NCBI RefSeq assembly: GCF_000003815.2 | Contig: NC_049981.1 | Span: 22,648,251 to 22,712,250, forward strand | Source of the DNA: Branchiostoma floridae | Lineage: Eukaryota; Chordata; Leptocardii; Amphioxiformes; Branchiostomatidae | Reading direction: 5' to 3' | Length of the DNA: 64,000 nt | In this document: positions 27,601 to 41,829 of the stretch, in pieces | Position numbering within the stretch: position 1 is the first letter of the stretch | How the letters are laid out: each line of letters starts with the position of its first letter | Made by a program: the position numbers and the translations under genes | Notes under the pieces: generated by a model | Seen by the model: only the letters and a program-made list of their open reading frames with translations | Databases searched by the model: none | What the model was told of the DNA's origin: nothing

Positions 27601-30600
27601 TTCACGGTCCATAATTCATTGTGTTTACAGAAGTCTACACCCACACGTTTAAGAAACAATGTTTACTTAGCTTTTTTTCTTTACAAATGGTTTTCAGTGG
27701 TTCGGTAACATCGTGACCATGGAGTGGTGGGACGATCTGTGGCTGAACGAAGGTTTCGCCAGTTTCGTGGAATATCTGGGAGTCAACGAAGCCGAACCCG
27801 ACTGGCAAATGGTAAGAGGTCATCAACAGTAATACATCATTCATTATGAACGATGACGTAAATGCCTATTACATATTGTGACAAAATGCTCGCGACTAAC
27901 AGATGAGCAAACATCATATGATCTGTATTCTAATAGCCTTCAACAGGCCCTCCTACGGGGGTACGGGGATCGTAGAATTCGGCCAAAAAATCTAGAAATT
28001 GGCCAGGGCAGTCAGTCCATGCTTGGATTCATATTTCTCGTCCTCGTGGCCGACCGACTCCTCTGGTAGCAAAACTCCCCTGGCAAATTATACTCCCTAT
28101 AATAGCCAACGTAGTCAGTCTGGTAGAGACTAGTATTCTAACAAGACTTGATTATTCAACACATTTATTTAGCACTGAATAGTATTTTAGGACAGAAAAA
28201 ACGTGATTGTTGGAAAAGTTGCGATGACTTATCTTCGAACGGTTAGTTCAATAATTGCTATATAGTAGTGAATACCTCAGCTGCTATGAGCACTGACTAT
28301 GGACGCCACCAAGCGATTCATGTGATTATCACAGGGCGTATATTACGTTGAGAACACTGTCTACGGACGGAGTGTATTTCATATAGCCTACTGTAGACTT
28401 TATTACCTCCATGAAAATTGCAGGTATTGTTTTCGGTGTATGTGTCTGTCTATCTTTGCGTGTTTGTATCCGTCTATTTGTGGCCATTATAACTTTATTA
28501 AGAACCCTTGGGTGAAATGGTACCTTGTTTGCAATCGAAATCAATGATTGCATATTTTTTTTTCGGAAACATAGCACAAAGGCCTTCAGACAATCTTTGG
28601 AAAAAAACCACTCGCTAACAAAAAATTGAGATTCGTTATCGTGTAAAGACTGTGGGCCGCTATCCGTGATCCGCTAATTATGCTAGTGATTTTAAAATCT
28701 ACAGCTGATAATAAGTAGGATGACTGCATGCATTTATTGCAACTTATATAAGCGAGAGAGAGAGAGTTTATGTGTTTACTATACTATTTTACTTCTACAT
28801 CCTGGTTTAAAACGTCTCATGCCCCACAGATGATCATGATCACGACAGTTTTGACAGTCTGTCTGCGTTTTATATCTGAAGGTTACACTGATTAGATCAT
28901 ATCCTTTCTTGCCGGTAAGAATAGGGCTCCAATTTGAGAGAAGGTAATCCAATTAGTCTCCGCACCAATCATGGGCCACATAAAGCGTGCTGTAAGATCA
29001 ATTAGTCTTTCTACTTGGTCTCGGACTTTGCTTCTAACTTGCTTGATTAGAAACCTTTTCTGACAAGTACCGGCGCTAAGAAGTGTGAAAATGACTTTTT
29101 GCCTGTATTGAACATACTTAGACTATTGCAACTGTATTATTGAATATGTCGTTTACAAGTGGGTGGAAGGGGGGTCTTCTTGATAAGCGGCTAGTGGTCT
29201 ATAGTCGTGTTCCTGTAATATTTAAGATTGACAAATAAGAGGCGATGCTTTTATTATAGACAACTACTTAAAGGGCACAATTTTGAATACATATAGTATA
29301 TAAAAGCAATAATAAACATGGCAACACATAAAAGCAATTGTCAATACTTGGATACAGAAACTACATGCAGTTTTGTATCGTATTAATGCACATCTAATTG
29401 CATGATTACAACTATAGTTCGAACGTATTGTACTCGAATAAATTGTTTGTCCAACAACCAACACTAGTTGGCTACGTAGATATACAATGTATTTCAGTTT
29501 CTGTTAGATGTCAGGTCCTTCTCTAGATGGTTTAACACATCGACTATCTAGTCAAAACAGAATGGTGGAACGCTGTAACATGACATGTATAGTTAGGTAG
29601 ATTCATACATAGGGTTGTCATCCAAGTTTTGCTGGCTGAAAAATGTGGCTGTATAGTTAACAACCTTTTTCTGTCAACATAGGTAAACAGAAGACGGTAA
29701 TTTTTATGTATGGTCCTAGTTTATTAGTAGAGCTAGCTGCTAAAAGATGAATTTTTTTCTAAAAGTCTCTAAATTCTTTTTAAATAATGTAATTCTTTTG
29801 AAAAGGAAAAACAATCTCTGAACATTAATTTGGTTATTCATTACAACATAAAAATTAACATAGCTCTAGGCCAATCGCCCGGCTCTCTTAGTGTAAGTAG
29901 ACTGGAAAAGTGATAAACCTAGTAGCCTCTAACAGCCTCTGTGGATCGTTGGTTGAATAGTAGAAATTGGACTTATAGAGGGAATAGTGTGTTAGGGGAG
30001 CCGGCCGGCCAGAGGAGTCAGTCCAATTTGTACTATATGACCAGCGATCCGCGGAGCCTGGTAGAGGCTAAAACGTCGGGGCCTTGACCTTGTTTGATTC
30101 TTGGTAAAAGATCTAGACAATGTTATATAAAGACTGACAGCGTTGCTTTCAAAGCCAGACGTGTAGATGCCACTGGCCTGGCCTTTCGCGACATTCTCTG
30201 ACATTAAAGACCATTACCGATTGTTCCAAAATGAACCGTTTTTACATGTGCCATTTCGTAATGACTTGGGTGCGCCTCTGTCCTCCTCCCGTAATGGCCG
30301 TTAAGTGTTTGTAAATGACGTGTATGGCAGGGGAGGATCCGCGATGGTCGACTTCTGATCCGATAATCTGTCCTTCAACTATCTATTCTAACGTTCCATC
30401 CAGAGTATATAGCATTGATTGTACATTAGCAGAGTATGATAAAACGTTCACTTCATTACTTCACCGCGCACATAACGGTGCTATTGATTCTTCTAATAGT
30501 TATGTAAAAAAAGCTTTATGTGTCCTTCCTCTTTTTATACACAGCGACAATCTTGGTAGAAAAACGCTTCAATTTTTTTTCCAGAGAGAGAGTTTACGTA

Positions 30601-32265
30601 GTATTGAGCGCTCGCCGTTTCGCTTTAGAAATGTTAAAGTTCCGCAGCGCTTTTCGTGTTCGTCAGCGCGGGACTTGTGTGACATGCCGTGCCATGTGGT
30701 CCCATTATTCACCGTACTTCAGGTGTTTCGGGGCGACCCGGGTGCGTATGGGCGCTGCAGATAGACGCCAGCATCATTTTTCATGTTTGATATAGACGTG
30801 CCCGAAGACAGCTCATTGCGCTCTTATGCCTCATTTAATTGGAAAAACGCGCTCAATTACTCGTTATCTACCACCGCATAGTCGCTTGGTGCAACCGCGG
30901 GGTACACGTCCCTAGAAACCGCTCAATACGATCGACGGGATGTGCCGGGATCAGGCAAACATTCCCCCCACCGACGCTTTGTTTTGCAAAAGGTTCTGCG
31001 GGTACAATGACTAATGATAGCTGTTAGAACTTTCCGCGGGATCGTAAAAAAACACAACAAAGTTGGCACTATCACCCACGTCCAAGGACAGTACAATTGT
31101 TAAGACTATCTAAACGCCTTGAAGTACTAATGTCATGGCAGTTTCAAAGACTTGTAAAACATCTGATAAATGGTACGACGGTCGGTATTGTTTCTATACA
31201 TGTGCCGCCCAAGGCAAGACCCGTGAATTATGTGGGGAGGAAGCCGACTCAACGTTAAAAGGAGGTGCGAGGCCTTTGCAATGTTAGCGGGACTCGCTGC
31301 CGTCCGAACAAATGCTTCGCCGCATCCAGTACCCTCTTTCTGAAGTCAGGAAAGTTTCTTGCGAAGAAGAAGGATTATTTCCACTGGTAACGCTACTTCA
31401 CATCCTGACACACTTTTTTCCCAAGCCGATTCAGGAGGATATTTCCAGTGAATCATCAATAGCGGAATTTAGTGAGAGAGAAGTATGTACGGCAGAAGAT
31501 ACATGTAAAACCACGACTCGTATCTCTCACAAACTCAATACCGCTCCATTCTTCTTCCCTGCACTAATTAATGTTGGCGGTGCTGGTACTGTTAGCCGCG
31601 CTTACACTGTCGTCATTCCTCAAGTCTACCCACCCGCCCGTCTACATCAAGGGAAATTAAACCTGAGCCCGTGTTAGAGACGGCAAAATTAATTAAGACG
31701 CCGACTGTGGACCGGCCCTCCTGGGGTTCCACCTAAACGCCGAAAACGGCGGAGCAGCGTAAATTAGTACCGCTAACAAGGAAGTCATAGACAGGGAAAT
31801 ATTGACGGCTACGTCAGGTAACAACCCTCGTCTTCGCATCATATCTGGACTATCATTTTTCAGATTCCGATAATTGAGTCCGAAGGGAGGGTGCGGAATC
31901 GACTCAATGAAGACTCTTCAGTCAAACAGGAAGATGATTAATCTTAAACTTACAGAAGACAGGAGCGTTGTAGGTAGGCTTTTGTAGACATGCCGAACTA
32001 GAGAGGCTTTTAGAAAGTATGGTTGTGTATGATTCTGGTGATCCTGAGAATTTAAAGTACGGTTTTCATGGTGTACACATGGAACGCCCATTTGCAAATA
32101 GTCGTATACATTTCCGGAACAAATGGCCTTAGTGGTGAAATAGACAGTACGCGTGCTTTACAAATTGGACAGATTGTGTGTGTGTGTGTGTGTATGTGTG
32201 TGTACGGGTGCTTGTGTATGTGTGTGTGTGTGTGAGCGTGCGTCTGTATGCGTGTGTACCTGTGT

Positions 32266-32320
<55 letters not shown>

Positions 32321-32368
32321 TGAGTGTGTGTATGTGTAAGTGTGCGTGCGTGTGTGTGTGCGTACGTA

Positions 32369-32404
<36 letters not shown>

Positions 32405-35400
32405 AGCGTAGGTATATAAAATGTATATGTACGTGTGTGTGTCTTTGTATGTGTGTGTGTACGTTTGTGTGTGTGTGTGTGTGTGTGTGTCTGAGCGTAG
32501 GTATATAAAATGTATATGTACGTGTGTGTGTCTTTGTATGTGTGTGTGTGTCAGCGTGTGTGTGTGTGTGTGTGTGTCTGTGCACGTGTACAACCTCCTC
32601 TAAGTTCTTCACTCAGTTACCTTTAAACCACCAACTCTTACATTCTTTCAACACTGAGTTCCTCTTTACTTCGACTGAAAGGGAATTGAAAACCTACTGA
32701 AAGCGGGTTCTGTTTTCAGCGGTGCTGGATAGTTTGTGAAGAAGACACCGCCGTAACTTTTTTTTATTGATTGAAATTTGGGACCGACATGGATCCAGTA
32801 GGATCGATATGAGGAGAGCACTGGTAACAGAATAATGCGGTTTATCAGAAATTAGGTCATTTCAGACACGCGCTATCTAAAGCCTCCGAAACGCTTAGAC
32901 AGTAATCAGTAAACAAGTATATCATTGATAAGCTTGAAAAAAGGAGAACTCAGAACTTGAGATGTTATGTCAAGATCGCACACGCTAGAGATAAAAATTA
33001 GAATCATTTCAAAGGAACTGGGTCATTTTTTCCCAACTCAATGATCGTAAACGTTAACTACATGTACTCTATGAAGTGTTTAAACATAGAAATACTAAAA
33101 ACCATAAGAATACTCATAAATCATTTGTTCGGAGTATAAGCAATTCGAACATGTATCATTAAAAGGTATTATAGCAGGTTGCTCGTATATCCAGGACGGT
33201 TCACGGCTCCATAAGTTTCGGCTTCAGATTGTCATCAATTAAATGTTGAAAATAGACAAAGCTATATCTTTATCTAAAAAAATCCGGCATTTTTCTACCT
33301 CACATTTCAGGTCCCATAAGGCGATTTTATTTTCAGCAAAGGCGTCTTCACTTTATACCCCCTTTCCACTAGGACGGCGCTCTGGTCGCGCTCTCTCTGC
33401 GACCTAAAATTTGACAGGTCGCTCAACGAATTCTATAGAAAAGAAACAAGTATTTCTACACTTTGTGTGTCTTGTTGTCTTCTCAGTAACACTTTTACGT
33501 TTTGCATCATAAAGCCAGTGTGAAAGCGAATGTTTTAGCGAATATTTAGGTCGCAGTGAGAGCGCAGCGCTATCGCCGTCTAGTGGAAAGGGGGCCTTAG
33601 CAGAATCGTCTTTGAGAAGCAATTACAGCGGATCTGCAGCCGTCTTCATCCCTCCTTTATCTCCCGTTCCTCCAGCTGGACCAATTTATCGTGCAGGATC
33701 TGCAGCCGGTGTACGGGCTGGACGCGCTCACTACCTCCCATCCCATCATCCTCCCTGTTAACCGTCCCGAGGAGATCACCGAGATTTTCGACTCCATCTC
33801 TTACAGCAAGGTCTGTATTGTTTCTTTTAAATATCTATTGCATTTCAAATGATAACAATATAAAGTTTATTGCAAATTCTTGACCGTGGGCTAATTGCAG
33901 GTAACATTATTAAACATTCAAACAGTGTAAAAAACAATATCACAAGTATCTACTCTAGTCTAAAGCTAGTAAACAGAAAAAACTCAAACATGGGGACAGA
34001 GATGATTACATAATGACAGTAGAAAATGGAGACAATAACTGAAACAAAACATAAACATAAAAAGGTCTGTATTGTTACCCATGATCCTTTGCGTTACCCA
34101 TAATCCTTGGCGTTAGTTGTAAACTTTTGTTGTTTCAGACAGATCTGATCTTGTATTTTTCGGTGCCACTAAGGAATTACACAACCGAGTACACAGAAAA
34201 ATAGATTTTTCAAATTAGTTTTAGTACGTTAAGAAATTTATGAATTCATTTATAATCCTTGGCGTTAGCTAATAGCTGTAAGCTTTTGTTGTTTCAAACA
34301 GATCTTATGCAGCTACTCGTATTTCTTGTCGGTGCCACATGGGAATTTGACAACCGAGTACGTGTACACAGAAAAATAGATTGTTCAAATTAGTTTTGGT
34401 ACGTTGAGAGATTTATGTAGATACCGAGCGACTGTTTTATTTTGTTTTAACATGTTACGTTCTTTATTTCATAGTCTTTGCAATCTGTCATTACAGTACG
34501 CTTGTAGTGGGGGTCTGAAACTATTGTTGTCTGTGTATGTCATATATGTATTATATGTATTTTCTACCATCTAGCGTGGTTTTATTTCTATAAAACTCGT
34601 TTTGCCATGGCTGACGATTTTCACAGAAATAAAGTGGACTGAGTCAAACACAGTTCAACTTCAGCTCGATATATCATCTATATATTTACCAAACGCTGCC
34701 ACCCAGGAAACATAACAGTTTACTTTCAGCTAACACTCTTTAGCCGACAAAGCATATGCTGAGGGACTCGTATCTGTGTACGAACCGTCTTTATCTTCGC
34801 TGTCTATAGAAGCAGGGAAAGAATGTCATCATAAATCTAACTGCTCGGTTTAAGGTACTCGCCCTTTTAGAGAGGAAGCTGAAGCCTATTGACTTTTCAC
34901 GGGGCCAGTGTCCTCTATGTACATACACAAAAAGGTTGATCAATGTGTGATGTAGATATCAGCCGAAGTCAGATACGCGAAGAGAACTCTGACATTTCGT
35001 ACCCATCGACCAACCCCACCGTGACATTTTGGGTCAGGAAGTGCGGTCTCGGATTCTCCATTCTTTCGGATGCTAAAAACCGCGAGTGACCTCCAGAGGA
35101 GTATTGTATGGCCTTTCCAATGCTTGTAGACAAGATTCATGGTGCTTTTAGCAAGGTTCCGGAACCAAAATGGGAAACACGACCAACGTATGATAACTGA
35201 TGGGTGAGACGGCTCGGTGAATGGTTGTCTGGTTTTGGTACAGTTAGGGTCAGATTTGCCGGAGAATGTGTCATCAAAGACCGTGAAGTTAGTCTGAATC
35301 CAAACGGCAACTCTGAAGTGATGAATGGGCTCGAGAGCGTTTGAAGATGTTCACTTTTCCTAGTAACCTACACAGATCAGCTTCGTATCATCTGTTTGGA

Positions 35401-38400
35401 GTTCTCCGTCACTGGTACAGATCTCTCTATATATGACCATATGTAACAACAGAACAACATTACCTAAAACAAGAGTCAAGAAGAGAAATATTCAATGTAC
35501 TTCTATCATGTCCCGGCTATCTGTCCACCTATGCCAATATATATTTCGTATCATCTGTTTGGAGTTTCTCCGTCACTGGTACAGATCTCTCTATATATGA
35601 CCATATGTAACAACAGAACAACATTACCTAAAACAAGAGTCAAGAAGAGAAATATTCAATGTACTTCTATCATGTCCCGGCTATCTGTCCACCTATGCCA
35701 ATATATATATATAATGCTTTGCAAAAGAGAAGTCGTGCCATAACAATGTGAAATGCACTGTACTTACTCTGTAATATTCTGTATTACGTAATGATGTTAG
35801 ATAAGTAAACTAAGGCAGTTAGTTTGTAGTTTTAGTAATACATGTTATTTGCCATACATTGTATCTGATGCAATTGTTGTGCAATAAACTTGACTTGACT
35901 ATATAACGTTAGAAACATATCAGAACTTACCAAAAAATACATGGTAGATCGGAACAACATATATATGAGGCCAAGCGAAACGTGGCACTTACGACCATTT
36001 CCATTCTCAACTTAACGTAAACTCTACAACATTATAAATGTTTCCAAAAAATCCCTCCCACCTATCTGTAGAGCTTTATAACCTAACATTTTGTCTTAGA
36101 CTAAACAATAAACAAGTCAGAGAGATGTAGATGCTTAGACCACGAATGCGCAATGTCGTATTAAGCAATACTGTTGCATTTTTCCTTGCCATGTTTACCA
36201 TAGAAGTTCCTTGTCATTTCTACCGTAGTGATGCACCGTGGCGTATGACTTATTAAACACACGGCTTCATTGACTGTATCAATCTTCTTTCCTCCACAGG
36301 GTGCCTCTGTGATCCGTATGCTGCGAAGTTTCCTGGGGGATACCGTCTTCCAGACCGGCATCACTGTACGTCCTTCCAACTCTTTTAATTCACCACCGTT
36401 GATTAATGGCGTTGGCTACAACGACATTGAATAATAATCTTATTAGAAACTCTACAGGGACAACAGTGTTCGCCGGGTATTAAAGGGGATGAATAGTCGG
36501 TGCTTTATTATATCATGTACAACATTCGTCTATAAGCATTATCGGTTCACCACATGTAAGCGATGTTAAGATATGAAATATTGATATCTGCACTTCACAA
36601 ACTTGTAGTTAGAAAGTTCATGGGCATATATCATCGCTTGGAGCTATCAATCATGTTTGTATGTGGTGTGTTGTTTAGATTATACGTTTAGTCAAGGACT
36701 TAACACATTTTTGATTTAACCAATATGCTTTGACGTATACAAATGAATCAGTTTAGAAGGGTTTTCCAGAAAATGAGTTACAATAAGTATTAGCCTAGGA
36801 TATATGTCATTAACATTCGTAAGTAATTGTAAAACAAAGTGATGATAACACATCGGAATCTACCACAAAAATAGTATGTAGTCTCATCCATCACTTTCTT
36901 CTTCTTCTTTTTTTTACACAAAGATCTTTACGATGCCTTAAAACTTGATCGACAGGTATCATTATCTCCTGGAGAAATCTAGATTGCCCTATCACCATGA
37001 ATGTATCTTTGTGACGTTTTTCGTTGGAGTAGAATTCCCAACGCTCACCTATTCCATCTCTATTGCCTTGGACCTCATTCCAACCACCTAGCCAAATGCC
37101 AAGGATGGGGTCACGAAGGAATGCAAACAGCCACCTTAGCGAGAGGGGAAAATTGCGAGGTCGGAAAAGTTGACTTTTCCTTGATTGAACCTATCAAAGA
37201 AGTTAATAGCTAATCCTGGTGTTTGTCGGCTTCTATCCCTTCCACACAGCAATATCTGACGGACTACTCCTACAGCACCGCCCGCACGGACGACCTGTGG
37301 AGCGCCCTGGCGACGGTAAGGTTGTAAAAATCATCTAAAAGCCATAATTGTGGACATTTTCTCACAATCCCCCGTTATTCTGTCCATTTGGTGGCGGGAA
37401 ACATTTCCCATGACACCCTGTTGATGAAGCATCATGGGAAATCGACCAGTTGCGTGGTTTTGTGATGGTCAAGGTCAAAATCAAAATGGCTGAATCCTCG
37501 ATAGAGTAACAAAAACTACTCAACTGGTAAATTTTTTCATGTCCAAGGCGACTGTCAGCGAGTATCGACAATGAATACGTTTGTATCGACTTGTAGAGGA
37601 GTCAGTTGATAAATACTTCAGGTGAGTTAGACAATGTTAGATGGGGAGAGAGGAAACTCAGCACGGTTTTATTGTCACAGTATCCATATTTAAAGGGAAA
37701 CTAGCTGATAATTCATTTGTCACAGTCTTCAGCGACGAGTTAGTCAAACGATAAGCACGAGTTAGGCAGGATGACAACTGTGCAACATTTCTCCATCAAC
37801 CAACTACTAAGATACAGAACCATTTATTTCGCATTTCACCCACGATGGAATATGAGACCCCTTACCGTTAGTGATTTTGGACAAATAAACGTCGTTTAGA
37901 GGGGATGGTGATCTAGAAATGTACCGTTTCGATTTAGGATACTAGTACCTGTAGCGCATCACAAGATGGGTTTTGATGAATTTGTGGCTCGAAGATGATT
38001 AGTTGAATCGTACTTTTCACGCAATATGTTGAATGAACAACACAACAAACCCGTTACTGCATACTGCAAAACTAAGAATCAACGTCTAATTGTCGCAGTT
38101 CTTCTGTAGAATGATTTTAATATTGTGTGGGGGCAGCCGAATCTTACGGTGATGCGTCTGTGAAGGTACCGTTAACATGTTTGAAAAAAAATAGTCTGTG
38201 TCGTCAGAATGTTCGGCACATTCAATTAATGCTACAATGACAATCTTTAAAGGCGACGAAAAAAGTTAACTCTCCGTGTCGGGGAATCGAACCCCGGTCT
38301 CCCGCGTGACAGGCGGGGATACTCACCACTATACTAACACGGACTGAGTTGACATTGTAGTCAAAAATATCTCCTGAATATCTAAGGGCACCATGAATAT

Positions 38401-41400
38401 CCTCTCAAAATCGCATGCTGCTTTTTCTGGCTCTGATCATGTAGCGCAATGAATGTTTTTATCAGAATATTTGTTAATGAATAATGACAGTATCATCAAA
38501 ATGTAATCATTACAAAGTAAATCTATAAGCTTTTTCCGCAAGCAGTACAATTTATTTGTATATCGTAGTTGGGCGTTTTGTGTAATCTGACTGCCAGTTA
38601 TACGCTGTTGTATGTGGTCTAAATCAATTCTTCTTTCAATCCACGTGATCAATTTCAAAAAAAGCGACTGGATATGGTTTTGGAAACAGTCAGACGTTTC
38701 AGATAGTATATGTGAATGCTTTATTTAACTTTGACACACAACACTTCAATGTTGCAGTCAGACGAGTGAATTGTAGTAAAATGCATTGGGTACAATTTTT
38801 GTACACACTACTACACAGTACAAAGGGTTGAAAAGTGTAAATATAAAAAGAATATGGTACTTTTTCGGGAATCATCGCAATCTAATATTTACAATAAGCG
38901 TTAAAACCTGAGATCGTGAATGATGATTACCAATATTGCGCTTTGAAATATTGCACATCGGTATACTATAGAACTGATACGCTGACAAAATAATATTTAA
39001 ATATTGATAACTAACCTACATGGTACATGCTACATAATCACAAATAAGTGCATACAACGAGAGTAACAAAAGTATTCACTATCTTTTGTCAGTGACGTAT
39101 CTTATTACCTGGATGTCTAACCTTGGACCAACCATTTCTAGGCTAGTGGTGAACCGGTGAAGCAGATCATGGACACTTGGACCAAGCAGATGGGGTTCCC
39201 GGTGGTGCACTTCCGCAACACGAGCTCGGGCCTGCTGGTGACCCAGGAGCGATGTCTGGTGGACCGCACGGCCGATACCTCCAACAGCCAATATGACTCA
39301 CCTTACAAGTACGGTTAGCCCGTTGGAGCTATTCACTTTGGGAGATGTCTGAAGCTCTTCTCAAACTTAGCCTAATTAATTCACTCTTCTGGTAGCTTTT
39401 GCCACTTCACTTGTCAAATGGCAAACGTAGAATCTTGATGGCCAACACCTTGCTATAACATTTTGTTTGACATACATATGTATATCATTGCAGTTATACA
39501 TGGTCCATCCCTCTATCCTTCTACCAACTGGAAACAAAAGACACTCCATGGAACCAGGTCATGAATACAAAAGAAGGTAGGTTATAGTAGCTATCTACTA
39601 TTTAGCTTACCAGTTCTCTCTGTCCGTGATACATCACATGCACACAGAGAGTTAAATACTGCAATTCATATATTGGTGGAATACACAGAATAGTCGCCTA
39701 AGCAATCTACTAATCGTTATAGCGTTATATAAGTTAGTACGGTCCAACCAAACGTTCACACATCATTACCCCACCTGCTTAGAATCACTACTTACAGACC
39801 AAGTTTTTCCAAGACTGTATACGTCCACACAACATAAATTTTCCTTTGCCTCATGCCATTGCCTGTGGTTGCTTTCAATACTACTCATCATTAATGTTCT
39901 ACAACCTCTGGTCCACACACCAGGTCTGACTGAGCACACGATATACAGTCTGTTCTTTGTGTTTGTACCTCCACAGTTGTCATAACGAATTGGCAACCGG
40001 ATTCGGCAAAGAAGTGGCTCATCGGAAACGTGAACCGGTACGGTTACTACAGGGTGACGTTTGACGATGATGTGTGGGCTGCGGTGACACAGCAACTCCA
40101 GGACGATCACCTGGTTAGCAGTAATGTTATGTTGTAGTTAAAAGAATGGTAAACCATATAGAAGACTAGCTAGGCTACATAAATGTGAATATAACATGTT
40201 TCGAGTACGAAGGCCCACAGCGACGACTTGGTAGCCCACGAAAGCTATTTTGTCGCTTACGCACAGGAACATTTTGTGAGCTGCATAATGTTATGGGCCT
40301 TCGTAAACAACACCTTATTTTGAAGATCGGATGATAACTTTTGCTATGAGAAAAGTGATTTGTTTACTAAAAGATTAGTAATGTTCACGCAACTCAGAGT
40401 TCTGAAATGCCATCCAAAGAAGGTTTTATTATTGAAATCGCAAATGTTTGCATGTTGTAATACTTACAAGTAAATGTAGAATTGTACTAATATTCGGTAC
40501 TCATAATAGCAAGGATCAGAAGATTTATCTCATAGTTTAATGAATTATTCTTTCTGTTGCAACTACCGTTGTCATAGTCTTAATCATCACTGTGTTTCAT
40601 ATACTGCGAAAGTTTCACAGCAAAGCATATAACAATTATTTAACGTTATGTGTTTCATGACGGATAAAACCATTCAAAGCTGTTTCTCTTACAGATGTTT
40701 TCGGCTGCCGACCGTTCTGGACTTATCGACGATGGGTTTGCTTTGGCCCGGTAGGTCAAAGGTCATGAGTTGAGACAATCCAATGGTTTTAGCTATTCAC
40801 AGATATTCAAATATCCAGTTATGGTGTTACCGATGGTCTTTATGGAGTCCATAATGCATTAGACATGATAACATCATTTCAGTCACTGTTATAGTAAAAT
40901 GCAAAAAGTTGATGATTCCCTTGTTCATATGTTCTGGTAAAAGTCATTCTGGATGAAGACTGAACTGTTTCGAACACTAAAGTATACTTAACCAAATTTT
41001 TGACTGTTCAACTTCAGCTATTTTCCACCTTTTTTCCCTTCCTCAAAGAGTCACGTGTTATATCTACACAGCGTGGCATCACAGAAGTAGTGGGTATCTT
41101 CTTCCTTGACAAATGGAGTTGGTCGGTCAAAAATTTGGATAAGTCCAATTATCGTGTTGGAAAGTACTATTCAACCCTCCCCCACGATGCTTCTTTTGTT
41201 TTTCAGCGGTGGTTATTTGAGCTACTCCGTGGCTCTGGATCTGACGAAGTACCTGGACCAGGAGGAAGGGTTCCTGCCCTGGGATACCGCAGTTTCGTCT
41301 CTGTCCACTGTCACCAACCTGCTGGAGAATACCGACCAGTTTGATGCCTGGAAGGTGAGGTGGAAATGTAACAATGGTTATTTGACGTGCGCAAGCCGTA

Positions 41401-41782
41401 ATGTTCACAAGCCTGCTACGAACGTGATTTGACATGTACACTTAACTTGTGAATATGCCAGCCGTAAATATGTTTTTTAAGAAAACCATGTCATCCAGGA
41501 GTTATTCTGGAAAAACGACAACTTTTCAAAATCCTTAGAATCGGTTCTTCAGTTAAGAAAATCACCGATTGTTCCAAACTCTTCAAAGTTTTTGACATCT
41601 TAAAAAATCTCTAACAATACATAGTTATCATATGGCTTTATCTTCACAGAATTACTGCAGCAGCAAAGTTCGGCCATTAGCAGACACTCTGGGATTTAGG
41701 GAAGGCGGAACACATCTTGAACAGTGAGTAAACCAACTTGTTGTTTTAAGTGAGAGCAGAAAGACCCCCCCACACACAAACG

Positions 41783-41829
<47 letters not shown>

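Larger units (their letters stand above)
27812..33675 (+). other. Aminopeptidase intron 6 (5.9 kb)
   Basis: The largest intron of this gene. No missing M1 exon is expected here, because exon 6 joins exon 7 in phase and in family alignment. It contains a foldback element, a CpG-rich block, a long TG microsatellite and another foldback element. Confidence 0.7.
33811..36299 (+). other. Aminopeptidase intron 7
   Basis: No coding sequence seen. Two tandem duplications and a LINE-like 3' tail occupy much of it. Confidence 0.6.
37316..39141 (+). other. Aminopeptidase intron 9
   Basis: 1.8 kb. Apart from the antisense tRNA gene and the repeat at its right end I see nothing recognisable. Confidence 0.6.

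Noticed and set aside
32052-32612. 186-residue His/Thr-rich open frame on the minus strand
   Set aside because: It is a translation of the TG/CA microsatellite, and other frames are open too.
35495-35743. 82-codon frame
   Set aside because: It arises from the 163-bp tandem duplication, which repeats the same peptide stretch.
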